Of a DNA stretch of 44,987 nucleotides, positions 1 through 10,730 are shown one piece after another. The stretch's first letter is position 1; each line of letters starts with the position of its first letter. A program made the position numbers and the translations under genes. Source of the stretch: Sorangium sp. (lineage in GTDB: Bacteria > Myxococcota_A > Polyangia > Polyangiales > Polyangiaceae); contig JAEUAF010000024.1 of the NCBI GenBank assembly GCA_019695485.1, forward strand, positions 1 through 44,987, written 5' to 3'. The notes under the pieces were generated by a model. It saw nothing but the letters and a program-made list of their open reading frames with translations, was not told where the DNA came from and did not search any database.

Positions 1-1
1 C

Positions 2-196
2 ACGGAGTTCGACGCTGCAACGCTCGTACGCGCTGCCCTAGGCTATCGCCAGCAAGGCACCTTCGTGCCTCTCGCCATCGCCTCCGAAATCGGCGTGGCC
101 GCTGGTCGGTTGGAGATGCGCTTTCGCCCACCGCTCAGCGGCGGCTCGACCCCCACGGCCGCCGAACGCGCACTCGCAGAAGAATTTAGCTCGTAG
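2..196 (+). CDS. C-terminal fragment of a protein truncated by the window edge, function unknown
   Basis: Open frame from base 2 (TEFDAATLVRAALGYRQQGTFVPLAIASEIGVAAGRLEMRFRPPLSGG...EEFSS) to TAG at 194-196; start lies outside the window. Confidence 0.5.
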   Translation, partial: TEFDAATLVRAALGYRQQGTFVPLAIASEIGVAAGRLEMRFRPPLSGGSTPTAAERALAEEFSS

Positions 197-330
197 ACCC
201 TCCCTGTGGGGCGCCCCGATCGGGGCTGCGCACTGTCCCCCGTGACCGGCGTGCGCGTGGCGCGCCTAGCAGTCGGCGCTTTCGACGCAGAGGCTGGCAA
301 CTCGCGCGCGGTGTGACCGACCCCCGTCCC

Positions 331-1191
331 ATGCCGCGTTGGTTCACCCCGTTCGTGTTCTTCATGGTCTTGTCGCGTCCCGTGTGGGCGGGCTCCTTGC
401 GCCTCGGGACGTTGTTTCAGTGGCACCGGGCGGAACTGGGTCAGGAGTATGTGGGTATGCTGGTGCTGGAGCTGCCGTTCGATCGCCTGGCGCGGCCCTC
501 CTTCTCGCGAGAAGCGCTCGCCAGCGGCGCCCAGCCCCCGAAAAGCGGGTTGGTGGAGGACGTCAGCGCGGAGACTTCTCCCAAGCGGCGCGCTGCACAG
601 CTTCCTGAGGTCGCGCTGCTGGGTCGCGAGGTGGTGCGTCGCTTGGTCAAGGCGGCCTTGCAGGCACGGGGCGACCTGGGCGCGCGGGCGCGCCTCGACG
701 GGCTGTCGTCCCGGGCGCGAGCGTCCGCAGCGTTGCCGGAGCTCACGCTGCGCGCCGTGCGATCGAGCAATGCCTTGTTGCGTTTGAGTCCGACCGGCGT
801 GGACGCTTACGACTATACGCAGACCGGCGGCGCGGGTGTTACCTTGGAAGCGCGGGCGACTTGGCGTTTCGATAGGCTCGTGTTCGCCGATGAGGAGCTC
901 CGCGTCGAGCGCTTGCGCCTGCAGCGCGAGCGAGCCAATGAGCGCCTCGTCGCCTTGCTACTGAAGTATTTGGGCGCCTGGCAGTCAGCGGAATCTCACT
1001 TGCTGACGGACGAGCTCTCCGCGGATGAGCGGGTGACACTCGAGGTGGCCGTCCTCAACGCCGAGGCTGCGCTGGACGCCATCACCGACGGCGGCTTCAG
1101 CGCTGAGCGGCCGCTGCTCGAAGCTCGACTGGCTGCTGTCGCCGCGGCGCCCGCTGTCGTCGCACCCGGGCCGGAGCCGGCTCGGCCATGA
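331..1191 (+). CDS. Hypothetical secreted/exported protein with N-terminal signal sequence
   Basis: ORF 313-1191; in-frame ATG at 331 gives MPRWFTPFVFFMVLSRPVWAG signal-like N-terminus; Arg/Leu/Ala-rich body, no recognised domain. Confidence 0.6.
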   Translation: MPRWFTPFVFFMVLSRPVWAGSLRLGTLFQWHRAELGQEYVGMLVLELPFDRLARPSFSREALASGAQPPKSGLVEDVSAETSPKRRAAQLPEVALLGREVVRRLVKAALQARGDLGARARLDGLSSRARASAALPELTLRAVRSSNALLRLSPTGVDAYDYTQTGGAGVTLEARATWRFDRLVFADEELRVERLRLQRERANERLVALLLKYLGAWQSAESHLLTDELSADERVTLEVAVLNAEAALDAITDGGFSAERPLLEARLAAVAAAPAVVAPGPEPARP

Positions 1192-1333
1192 GCGCCGGGC
1201 GGCGCCGAGCGGCGCCGGCCGCGCGAGGCAGTCTGGATCGCAGCGACAAAACGCCGCGGTCTCTCGAGCTCTGCCCTGGCCGGCGCCGGGTTTTGCTGGC
1301 GATTTTCGAAAAAAGCTGTAAGAAGCAGGCGCC

Positions 1334-2471
1334 ATGCTGTCTGAGACTCGCAGTGCGCTCGAAGATCTCCAAAGGCGCGTCATCGCGCTAAGGGGGTCTC
1401 TTTGACGTCCCTCAACTGAAACGCGACATCGAAGAACTCGACAGCATTTCGAGCGCTCCCGACTTCTGGAACAATCAGGAGCGCGCCCAAGCGCACATGC
1501 GGCGCCGCGCCGCCGCCGTCGAGAAGCTAGAGCAGGTAGAGTCGCTGAGTCGCGACGTGGGCGACGCCGCCGAGCTACTCGAGCTCGGCGCCGCCGAAAA
1601 CGACGAAGCTACCATTGGTGAGATTGAGCGCCTCCTGCCCGCGCTGCTCGGCCGTGTGCGCAGCGAGGAGCTGCGCCGCATGCTCTCGGGCCCGGTCGAC
1701 CACGCGAACGCCATCGTCAGCATTCATCCTGGCACCGGCGGTACGGACGCCAAAGACTGGGCGGAGATGCTGCTCAGGATGTACCTCCGCTGGTGCGAGC
1801 GGAAGGGCTACAAGACCGAAGTGATCGACTATCAGGTGGGGGACGAGGCCGGCATCGACGGCGCATCGTTCACGGTTGCGGGGCCCAACGCCTTTGGATA
1901 TTTGCGGGCCGAAGTGGGCGTGCATCGCCTTGTGCGCATCAGTCCGTTCGACGGCAATGCGCGCCGCCAGACCAGCTTCGCCGCCATCGAGGTGACGCCG
2001 GACATCGAGGACGAGATCGACATCGAAGTCAAAGACACGGATCTCGAGGTCACTACGATGCGCGCGGGCGGCAAAGGTGGTCAGAACGTAAATAAGGTCG
2101 AGACCGCCGTGCGCATGCGCCACTTACCGAGCGGCATCATGGTGGTGTGTCGCGCCGAGCGTAGCCAACATCAGAATCGAGCGATGGCGCTCAAGATGCT
2201 GAAGGCTCGGCTCTATGAAATGGAGCAAGCCAAGCGCGAAGCGGCGCAGGCGCGCTACGAGGCGGCGAAAGGCCAGATTGCTTGGGGTAACCAGATTCGC
2301 AGCTATGTGCTGCAGCCCTACCAGCTCGTGAAGGATCTCCGGACCGGGCACGAATCGAGCGATGTCCAGGGTGTGCTCGATGGCGAGCTCGATCCGTTCA
2401 TCGAAGCGTATCTCTTGCTCCACGCCGACCGCGTTCGGGAAAACGAGCCACCGCCCGTAGCTCGGGCCTGA
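1334..2471 (+). CDS. prfB: Peptide chain release factor 2, expressed by programmed +1 ribosomal frameshift
   Basis: Frame 0 from ATG 1334 ([23 protein letters not shown]) reaches in-frame TGA at 1403-1405 in the context AGG GGG TCT CTT TGA C. Reading continues in +1 as [24 protein letters not shown]... into ORF 1497-2471. GGQ motif ([10 protein letters not shown]) and RF2-type SPF tripeptide ([15 protein letters not shown]) present. Confidence 0.96.
1391..1406 (+). promoter_or_regulatory. RF2 programmed +1 frameshift site (internal SD AGGGGG, slippery CTT TGA C)
   Basis: Sequence aggggg tct ctt tga c matches the classic prfB recoding signal; both flanking frames encode RF2. Confidence 0.95.
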
Positions 2472-2656
2472 GTCTGCTCGGGCAGGAGCGCGGGTTAGCG
2501 GTTTTCACGCCCTGCTTCTTGCCCAGCGTGAGGGCCGGGCCGGTTTGAGCCCCTCGGCTTTGCCGAACATTGCGTCAAAGGGCGTTCGGGCCTGCGTGGG
2601 CCGGGACGGCCGGGTGGACGCGCCTTCTGCGCCGCGCTAAACCCGCGGCCCCAATC

Positions 2657-4336
2657 ATGGAGAGCAGCGAAGAAGCGCTGATTCAGGCTCGTCGCGACAA
2701 GGCAGCGCGTTGTCGTGAGGCCGGTCGTGACCCGTTTCCGAACGACGTCGACGCGGGTGACCGTGTCGAGGTTGGTGCTTTGCGTCGGCGCTGCGAGTCG
2801 GCGCTCCTCGAACCCAAAAGCGATCAGCGCTATTCGCCGGAGGCGGTGTCAGCGCTTTCTGCGGATTCCCTGGTGCACATCGTGGGACGTCTGGTGGCGC
2901 GCCGCGGTTTCGGCAAGGCGAGCTTCTTGCGCGTGCGCGACGTAACGGGCGAGCTGCAAGTCTTCGCAAAGCAAGACGTGATGGGTGACGCCTTCGCAGC
3001 GCTCGAGGACATCGATATTGCCGACCATGTCGAGGTGCGAGGCTCGCTGATGGTCACCAAGACCGGCGAGTTGACGCTCGAGGCGCGGACGCTACGCCTG
3101 TTGGGCAAGGCCTTGCGCCCGCTGCCGGACAAGTGGCACGGCCTGACTGACGTCGATGTGCGCTACCGCCGACGTTACGTCGACCTGGTCGCCAACCCCG
3201 AGGTGGCGACGGTGCTACGTGCGCGCTCGATCCTGGTGCAAGGACTGCGACAGTTCTTGGACTCACGGGCATTTCTCGAGGTCGAAACACCCACCTTGCA
3301 TCCCTTGATCGGCGGTGCGGCGGCGCGTCCGTTCGTCACCCACCACAATACGCTCGATTTGGAGCTCTATTTGCGCGTCGCGCCCGAGCTCTACCTGAAG
3401 CGCCTGCTGGTCGGCGGCTATGAGCGCGTGTACGAGATTGGTCGTTGCTATCGCAACGAGGGCATCAGCACGCGGCATAATCCCGAATTTACGATGCTCG
3501 AATACTATCAGGCGTACGCCACGTACGAGACCCTGATGGACCAGACCGAGCAGATGTTGCGGGACGTGGATACGTACCTTGGCACACGGCTCACTGAGCT
3601 TGGGCTCGCGGCGAGCTATGAAGCCTGGCGCGCGGCGCGTGTGTTCTGCCTGTCAGAGCCCTTCGCGCGAGTCCCGATGCGAGCAGCGGTGGCGACGGCG
3701 CTCGAGCGTGCCTCGCTCCCGCCCGAGCTCGGCTCGCGCCTGACGGAACTTGCCAAAGGGCCGCGCGTCGAAGGTGCGGTCCCGACCGAGGTGGACGCAG
3801 AAGTGCAAGAACTCCGCGGCTGCTCGGAGCGCGCGCAGCGCATCGACTGGCAGAACTTGCGGCGCGCCTTGTTCGCTTGCAAATCCGAGGGCGAGCGGCT
3901 GTTCGTTGCCTACGAATACTTCGCCGAGCCGTTCCTTCACGAAGACTATCGCAGCAGTGACGGCACGCTGAGCCGTCCCGTGTTCATTATGGATTACCCG
4001 TTCGAGGTGTCGCCGCTCGCGCGTCGCAAGAACGGCGACCCGAGCTTGACCGATCGCTTCGAGCTTTTCGTGCATTCGCGCGAGCTTTGTAACGCCTTCA
4101 GCGAGCTAAACGATCCGGACGACCAGGCCTCACGCTTTCGCGCTCAGGTCGAGGCCAAGGCGGGTGGTGCCGAGGAGACGATGGACTACGACGTCGACTA
4201 CGTGCGAGCGCTCGAACACGGGATGCCGCCTGCGGCAGGTTTTGGTCTCGGTATCGATCGCTTGGTGATGCTGCTCACGGGGCAGCCTTCGATTCGTGAC
4301 GTGATTGCGTTCCCTTTATTGCGCCCTGAGGAATGA
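2657..4336 (+). CDS. lysS: Lysyl-tRNA synthetase (class II)
   Basis: MESSEEALIQARRDKAARCREAGRDPFPND...; motifs RFELFVHSRELCNAFSELNDPDDQ and GFGLGIDRLVMLLTGQPSIRDVIAFP; in-frame ATG at 2657 preferred over the upstream start at 2570. Confidence 0.95.
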   Translation: MESSEEALIQARRDKAARCREAGRDPFPNDVDAGDRVEVGALRRRCESALLEPKSDQRYSPEAVSALSADSLVHIVGRLVARRGFGKASFLRVRDVTGELQVFAKQDVMGDAFAALEDIDIADHVEVRGSLMVTKTGELTLEARTLRLLGKALRPLPDKWHGLTDVDVRYRRRYVDLVANPEVATVLRARSILVQGLRQFLDSRAFLEVETPTLHPLIGGAAARPFVTHHNTLDLELYLRVAPELYLKRLLVGGYERVYEIGRCYRNEGISTRHNPEFTMLEYYQAYATYETLMDQTEQMLRDVDTYLGTRLTELGLAASYEAWRAARVFCLSEPFARVPMRAAVATALERASLPPELGSRLTELAKGPRVEGAVPTEVDAEVQELRGCSERAQRIDWQNLRRALFACKSEGERLFVAYEYFAEPFLHEDYRSSDGTLSRPVFIMDYPFEVSPLARRKNGDPSLTDRFELFVHSRELCNAFSELNDPDDQASRFRAQVEAKAGGAEETMDYDVDYVRALEHGMPPAAGFGLGIDRLVMLLTGQPSIRDVIAFPLLRPEE

Positions 4337-6069
4337 CAGACAAACCCGCTACTTATATGCGTGTGGGCGGGGACGCGCCGTCCCTGCTCGCGCGCGCCTG
4401 GCAAGTGCTCGGCTTGCCAGGCCGCGTCGCCGTCGTCGCGCTGGTCGTCGTGCTCGCCCTGTGGCTCGGCTACAAAGGCTCGCGCTGGGTGGCGCGTCGC
4501 GGCGGGCGCAGCATTTGGTACATCGTTACCGGTGTTTCGCTGGTGGGGCTGCTCGGCCTTGGCGGCTGGGCCATGCGCTTGCCCGAGCCGCGCGGAACGT
4601 ACTTCGTGCTCTGGCATCAGCTGGTGCGCGGCGGCGCTGCGCTCTCTGGCACCGGGTTCGTGATCGGCTTCATGGCGCTCGCCGTGCCCCGCCTGCTCAA
4701 CCGGGTCGAAGGCAGCGGCTACGTGTCGTTCGTGGCATCGCGCCACGTCCGCTCACAAAAGAGCGGATTTCTGACCGTGATCAGCGTGCTCTCGATCTCC
4801 GGCGTGCTGTTGAGCTCGCTCGCGCTGTGTGCCGTGGTGGCCATCATGGGCGGCTTCGGCGCCGATCTGAAGCGCAAGATCCTGGGCAACAACGCGCACA
4901 TTCGCATCGAAGGGCAGCGGGCCGGCGGCTTGGAAAGCTGGCACAGCGCACTCGACGAGATCCGGCTAGTGAAGGGTGTGCACGCCGCGACGCCGGTTGC
5001 GAGCGGTGAGGCCATGGCGTCGAGCGCGACCAACACCGCGGGGGTGATTCTGCGCGGCGTCGACACGGTCACCATCGGCACCGTGATCGATCTGATTTCG
5101 AACATCGAGGTCGGGAAGTTCAAATATCTCGAGCACCCGGATCTGCTCGACAAGCTCGGCCCGGACGAGCCGATCGGCCTCGGCCCGGGTGGCGAGCTCT
5201 ATTTGAAGGGTCCGGACATCAAGCCTTTCCTGAAGAAGCTCGACCCCGACGTCGCGGACGCGGTGGTGCCCGAGGCTTACCCAGCCATGATCATCGGGCG
5301 GGAGCTCGCGAAGTCGTTGCACGTCTACGTGGGCGATGAGGTGACCCTGGTCTCGCCGCTCGGGGAGCTTGGGCCGATGGGGCTCTTGCCGAAAGCGCGG
5401 CGTTTTCGCGTCGCCGCCATCTTCTACAGTGGGATGTACGAGTACGATGCGAGCCAGGCTTACACGACGCTCGATACGGCTCAGTCGTTCTTCGATCTGA
5501 AGAACGCCGTGAGCGCCATCGACGTGCGCGTCGACGACCCCGAGCACGTGGCCGATGTGCGCCCGCTCGTCGAGAAGGCGCTTGCCGATCCGAAGCTTAC
5601 GGTGCGCGACTGGAAAGAGATGAACAAGAATCTCTTCAGCGCGCTCAAGCTCGAGAAGATTGCGACCTTCATCATTTTGTCGCTGGCGATCTTGGTGGCG
5701 AGTTTTTGCATCATCTGCACCTTGCTCCTGATGGTGACCGAGAAGAGCAAGGAGATCGCCATCTTGAAGGCGCTCGGCGCGACCGACCGCGGCATTTTGC
5801 GGATCTTCATGGCCGAGGGCATGATCATCGGTGGCATCGGCACCGTGTTCGGCGTGGCGACGGGGCTCGCCTTGACGCTCGGCCTGAAGTGGTTCGGGCT
5901 GCGCCTCGATCCTGACGTTTATTACGTTGATCGTTTGCCGATCAACGTCGACGCCGGAGACTTCACGTTCGTCGCGTTGAGCGCGCTCGTGATCACCACT
6001 CTGGCGACTTTGTATCCGGCGTTGGCGGCGAGCCGCCTGCGCCCGGTGGACGGAATTCGTTACGAATGA
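4333..6069 (+). CDS. Lipoprotein-releasing system transmembrane protein (LolC/LolE/LolF family permease) with extra N-terminal membrane region
   Basis: Canonical start-like SFVASRHVRSQKSGFLTVISVLSISGVLLSSLALCAVVAIMGGFGADLKRKILGNNAHIRI and C-terminal FtsX-like TMs; followed by lolD; ATGA overlap with lysS. Confidence 0.88.
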   Translation: MTDKPATYMRVGGDAPSLLARAWQVLGLPGRVAVVALVVVLALWLGYKGSRWVARRGGRSIWYIVTGVSLVGLLGLGGWAMRLPEPRGTYFVLWHQLVRGGAALSGTGFVIGFMALAVPRLLNRVEGSGYVSFVASRHVRSQKSGFLTVISVLSISGVLLSSLALCAVVAIMGGFGADLKRKILGNNAHIRIEGQRAGGLESWHSALDEIRLVKGVHAATPVASGEAMASSATNTAGVILRGVDTVTIGTVIDLISNIEVGKFKYLEHPDLLDKLGPDEPIGLGPGGELYLKGPDIKPFLKKLDPDVADAVVPEAYPAMIIGRELAKSLHVYVGDEVTLVSPLGELGPMGLLPKARRFRVAAIFYSGMYEYDASQAYTTLDTAQSFFDLKNAVSAIDVRVDDPEHVADVRPLVEKALADPKLTVRDWKEMNKNLFSALKLEKIATFIILSLAILVASFCIICTLLLMVTEKSKEIAILKALGATDRGILRIFMAEGMIIGGIGTVFGVATGLALTLGLKWFGLRLDPDVYYVDRLPINVDAGDFTFVALSALVITTLATLYPALAASRLRPVDGIRYE

Positions 6070-6144
6070 GCCGGCATTTGGCTCTCCCATTCCGACGAGC
6101 GGCTGAGCTTGTGAAGCCGCCGCTCGAAGCGCGAGGAACACTCA

Positions 6145-6885
<741 letters not shown>

Positions 6886-6975
6886 GGCTCTCGGGGTGGC
6901 CCGGCGGCATCGCTGTTTGCGACAGCCGTTACTGCCGATCGATTCGCCAAGCGGCAGCTCGGACTTGCGTCAGCC

Positions 6976-8169
6976 TTACTCGGGGGCGGCGGAGCCACGC
7001 GGCATCTGCCCTTCCCAAACCAGGAGCAAAACCCCGGCCAGCAGCGCGAGCCCAGCGCCGAGCCCAAAGGCTGCAGATGGCCCGAGCTTCTGCCAGAGGT
7101 ACCCTGCGAGGGCACCGGCCGGCACCGCCGCAATTCCAACCACGAAATGATAGGCGCCGTAAGCGCGCCCGCGCTCTGTCGCCGTCGAAAGATCCTTCAC
7201 GAGGGCTTTCTCGGCGGGCTCCGTGAGCCCATGATAGACGCCGTAGAACGCGAACAAGGCCCAGACCGCGAGCGTATTCTTGGTGAGCCCCATCCCGAGG
7301 TACGTGAGCGCGTACACGCCCCAGCCGAAGATGATCAGTCGTACGCGCGGCACCCGGTCCGACAAACTGCCGCCGACGTAGGCGACGCTGAGTTTCGAAG
7401 CGTTCAGCACGGTCCATAGAATGGGAATGGCCGCCACGGACACGCCGAGCTCGCGAGCACGCAGCAAGAGAAAGGCGTCCGAGGAATTTCCGAGCGAGAA
7501 GCAAAACAGGATAGCCAGGTAGCCGCGCAGCGAACGGGACAGGGGCGGGCGTGCTGTGCCTTTGGGCGCAGCGGCTGGTGTCGAAATGGGAGCTCGGTCA
7601 GCCCGCGACTCCCGCACGAATCCCAGGCTGGCGACGGCGAGCAGCCCCGGTACCAGGGATAGCGCGAAGACGTTGCGCAGGCTCAAACCCAGGCTCAAGA
7701 GCAGCGTCGCGAGCAGCGGCCCCACGACGGCGCCCGCATGATCCATGGCGCTGTGAAATCCGAAGGCGCGCCCCGCGCCTCCTTCTGGGGCGGCCGCCGC
7801 GATCAGCGCATCGCGCGGCGAGGTGCGGATCCCTTTGCCTACGCGATCGGTCACGCGTACAGCGAGCACGTGCCAGGGCGCCGTTGCCAGCGCCACCAGC
7901 GGGCGGCTCAGCGTTGCGATCGCATAGCCGAGCACGACGAGCGGCTTGCGGCGTGACGTGCGGTCGGCGACCCAGCCTGCGCCGAGCTTCAGGATGCTCG
8001 AGGTGGCGTCAGCTAGGCCTTCGATGAGTCCGATGAAGGTCGGGCTCGCGCCGAGCGTCGCCAGGAACACGGGGAGCAGCGGGAAAATCAGCTCGGTGCC
8101 GACATCGGTGAAGAAGCTCGTGACGCCGAGCGCGACGACGGCGACGGGCAAACGCGGCTTCTTGCTCAT
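6976..8169 (-). CDS. MFS transporter
   Basis: 12-TM-like hydrophobic pattern; GWVADRTSRRKPLVVLGYAIATLSRPLVALA and DRVGKGIRTSPRDALI motifs. Confidence 0.88.
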   Translation of the reverse strand: MSKKPRLPVAVVALGVTSFFTDVGTELIFPLLPVFLATLGASPTFIGLIEGLADATSSILKLGAGWVADRTSRRKPLVVLGYAIATLSRPLVALATAPWHVLAVRVTDRVGKGIRTSPRDALIAAAAPEGGAGRAFGFHSAMDHAGAVVGPLLATLLLSLGLSLRNVFALSLVPGLLAVASLGFVRESRADRAPISTPAAAPKGTARPPLSRSLRGYLAILFCFSLGNSSDAFLLLRARELGVSVAAIPILWTVLNASKLSVAYVGGSLSDRVPRVRLIIFGWGVYALTYLGMGLTKNTLAVWALFAFYGVYHGLTEPAEKALVKDLSTATERGRAYGAYHFVVGIAAVPAGALAGYLWQKLGPSAAFGLGAGLALLAGVLLLVWEGQMPRGSAAPE

Positions 8170-8182
8170 CGTCTCGCGCCGT

Positions 8183-9214
8183 TCAGCGCAGCGGCAACAC
8201 TGCCAGGCGCTCGCCGAGCCGCGCGTCGAGGCAGGCCGCGACCTCTTCGGTCACGCTCAATGCATCGTCTGCGCCGAGTTCGACGCTGCACGCGAGCGCG
8301 CGAAAGTACGGCGCCTTGGCATATTCACGCGCCACCAGCGCACGTGGCGAACTCGTGCTCGGCTCGCGCAGATCAGCGAGCCTTCGCTCGCGGGTCTCCT
8401 TGATCAGCGTGATGTCGTCCATGTCGGCGATGAAGTGAGGTCCACCGTCGAAGGGGTCGATGCGCTCGGCGTAGCGGAAGCCGATACGTCGCAGCATTTT
8501 CTCGACGCCGCGGGTTTGCAGCCCGACTTTCCCGATCACGCTTTGTGCTTCCGGGCTCAAGACGCTGGCGTAAATGTCGCCACTCGGGAAGAGGTCGCGA
8601 ATGAAGGTCTTGTCGGTGCTGGAGAGGCGGTCGGCTTCGGCGTAGCTCATGCCGGTGAAGTGACGCCCGAGCGCCTCCCACAAGTGACTCGTGCCGTCGG
8701 TTTCGAGCGGCGGCAACAGCTCCGCGAGCACCTCGTCTTGAAAGAGCTCGCGATGTGTCGCCAGGTACAGGAAGCGCACGTATGAAATCAGGAGCCCGAG
8801 GCGCTCGTTGGCGCGTCGATGTTCGGGGTGCACCACCAGCCCGCCGAGTTCGGTCGGTCCCGCGTAGGAGAAGCCGATCTTCAAAACGGTGTGGTGAAAG
8901 TGCTTGTCGACGGCGTGCGAGTACTTCTCCTCACTGATCACGTCGAGGTAAATGTAGGGCGCATCACGCCTGCCGAGCTGCCCTACGATCATGGAAGTGC
9001 CGACGGCCTGATTCGTGTCGCGGTCGCGGAGCAGGAACACGAACTTTCGGTGCGCGCGCGGCACCTCGCCTTGGAAGCTCTTTTGCGAGTGATCGAGCAG
9101 GCGCCGAATGTGCTCCCGATCATTGGGCAGGTTCACCGTGTTCAAGAAGCGGGCGAGCTCGAGGAGCTCATCCTCGTCGGTGCGCATCGCTCCGCGGATC
9201 TCGTAACGCGACAT
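8183..9214 (-). CDS. astA: Arginine N-succinyltransferase
   Basis: AstA-like sequence: KFVFLLRDRDTNQAVGTSMIVGQLGRRDAPYIYLDVISEEKYSHAVDKHFHHTVLKIGFSYAGPTELGGLVVHPEHR ... ADMDDITLIKETR. Confidence 0.85.
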   Translation of the reverse strand: MSRYEIRGAMRTDEDELLELARFLNTVNLPNDREHIRRLLDHSQKSFQGEVPRAHRKFVFLLRDRDTNQAVGTSMIVGQLGRRDAPYIYLDVISEEKYSHAVDKHFHHTVLKIGFSYAGPTELGGLVVHPEHRRANERLGLLISYVRFLYLATHRELFQDEVLAELLPPLETDGTSHLWEALGRHFTGMSYAEADRLSSTDKTFIRDLFPSGDIYASVLSPEAQSVIGKVGLQTRGVEKMLRRIGFRYAERIDPFDGGPHFIADMDDITLIKETRERRLADLREPSTSSPRALVAREYAKAPYFRALACSVELGADDALSVTEEVAACLDARLGERLAVLPLR

Positions 9215-9376
9215 CGAAGATCGTTTCTATCACGACGGCCGCGCCGCTCCGTGCGGCTCACCTAGGTCAGCGGACTTGGGCGGAATTGGCCTCGGTTGGC
9301 TGGCCGAATCGCGGGCCGCGCATCGATCTTGGGCGCGACTGGTGCCGTTCTCACGGCGTGATAAGGCGAGCCGCTC

Positions 9377-10603
9377 GTGCCCACCAATTGGCCGTTTCCG
9401 CGCGTGGACTCACTCGCCCCGTATGGGTTTGGCGTCACCGACGAGGTGAAGGCGCGCGTGCGGGCCTCAGGGGCCGATCTGATCGATCTCGGGCTCGGAA
9501 ACCCGGACCGACCGCTGTCGGCGCCGCTCGTGCAGCGCCTGCATGAAGCGATCGATGTCCCAGAAAACCATCGCTACCACTTAGGTACGGGGCTCGCTTT
9601 GGCGCGGGGCGCCGCCGCCAAGTGGTACGCGCGGCGCTACGCGGCTGACTTCGACGTCGAGCGTGAAGTGATCGTGGTCCTCGGGGCCAAGGAAGGCATC
9701 AGCCACCTCTGCCTGGCGGTGCTCGGCCCCGAAGACGTGGCCCTCGTGCCCGACCCTTGTTACCCGATTCATCGTGGCGCGCCGTTGATTGCGGGCGCGG
9801 CCGTCGAACCGTACGCGGTGAGGCGGGGTCTTTCGCCGGCGCGTGCGCTTGGCGATGCCATTGAGCGCGTGCTTCGTCGCGGGCAGCGACCGAAGCTCGT
9901 GATCGCGAATTTCCCGCACAATCCAACCGGAATAGTGCTCTCGAAGGCGGAGCTCGCCGAGTTCGTCGGCGAGGTCATGCGCGCCGAGGCCTTGTTGCTG
10001 CACGACCTGGCATACGCCGATTTCGCGTTCGGGGCGCCGCTCGCGCCGAGCGTGTTCGACATTGGGATCGACGCGAGTCGCGTGAAGCAATTTGCCGTGG
10101 AGGTGATCTCGACGTCGAAGAGCTACAACATGCCGGGCGCGCGACTCGGGTTCATGGTCGGCGGAGCACGCATGATCGCGGCGCTCGGGCACATCAAAAG
10201 CTACCTCGACTACGGCGCGTTCGTCCCGGTCCAGCGCGCAGCAGCTTGGGCGCTCGAACACGCGGAAGACGTTCCGCGCGAGCTCTGCGCGCTCTATCGC
10301 ACGCGGGCGGAGTGCCTGGTACAGGCGCTTGGCCGGGCTGGCTTTCCAGAGTTGCCGAAGCCCGAGGGCACGATGTTCGTCTGGCTCGAGCTACCCCCCG
10401 TATGGCGAGCGCTGGGCTCGGTGGGGGCCGCGTGTCGCCTCATGGAGCGAGCGCAGGTTGCGACCTCGCCGGGGGCAGGGTTTGGCCCTGGTGGCGAGGG
10501 CTACTTGCGGCTCGCTCTGGTCGAAGACTGTCCGCGCCTCGAAGAAGCGAGCGCCCGCTTGGGGCGCCTTCTCTCAGAAGATCTGGGTTTGGCTCGACCC
10601 TAA
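9377..10603 (+). CDS. Class I/II PLP-dependent aminotransferase (AlaC/LL-DAP aminotransferase-like)
   Basis: LGLGNPDRPLSAPLVQRL..., ANFPHNPTGIVLSKAEL, lysine loop STSKSYNMPGARLGFMVG. Confidence 0.88.
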   Translation: MPTNWPFPRVDSLAPYGFGVTDEVKARVRASGADLIDLGLGNPDRPLSAPLVQRLHEAIDVPENHRYHLGTGLALARGAAAKWYARRYAADFDVEREVIVVLGAKEGISHLCLAVLGPEDVALVPDPCYPIHRGAPLIAGAAVEPYAVRRGLSPARALGDAIERVLRRGQRPKLVIANFPHNPTGIVLSKAELAEFVGEVMRAEALLLHDLAYADFAFGAPLAPSVFDIGIDASRVKQFAVEVISTSKSYNMPGARLGFMVGGARMIAALGHIKSYLDYGAFVPVQRAAAWALEHAEDVPRELCALYRTRAECLVQALGRAGFPELPKPEGTMFVWLELPPVWRALGSVGAACRLMERAQVATSPGAGFGPGGEGYLRLALVEDCPRLEEASARLGRLLSEDLGLARP

Positions 10604-10730
10604 CCCCCGGCCGTCCTGCCTTGCGGATTGCGAGGTGCTGTGCCATGAAAAACGCTCAGGGTGCCTTCGGCGCCAGCTCGCGGACTCGGCGGGTGGCGTC
10701 GTTCCTGCTCTAAAAGGTTTGGGCCGCACG

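Noticed and set aside
4966-6141. 391-aa ORF antisense to the Lol permease
   Set aside because: Lies opposite a clear family gene; His/Arg/Glu-rich low-information translation typical of antisense frames in GC-rich DNA.
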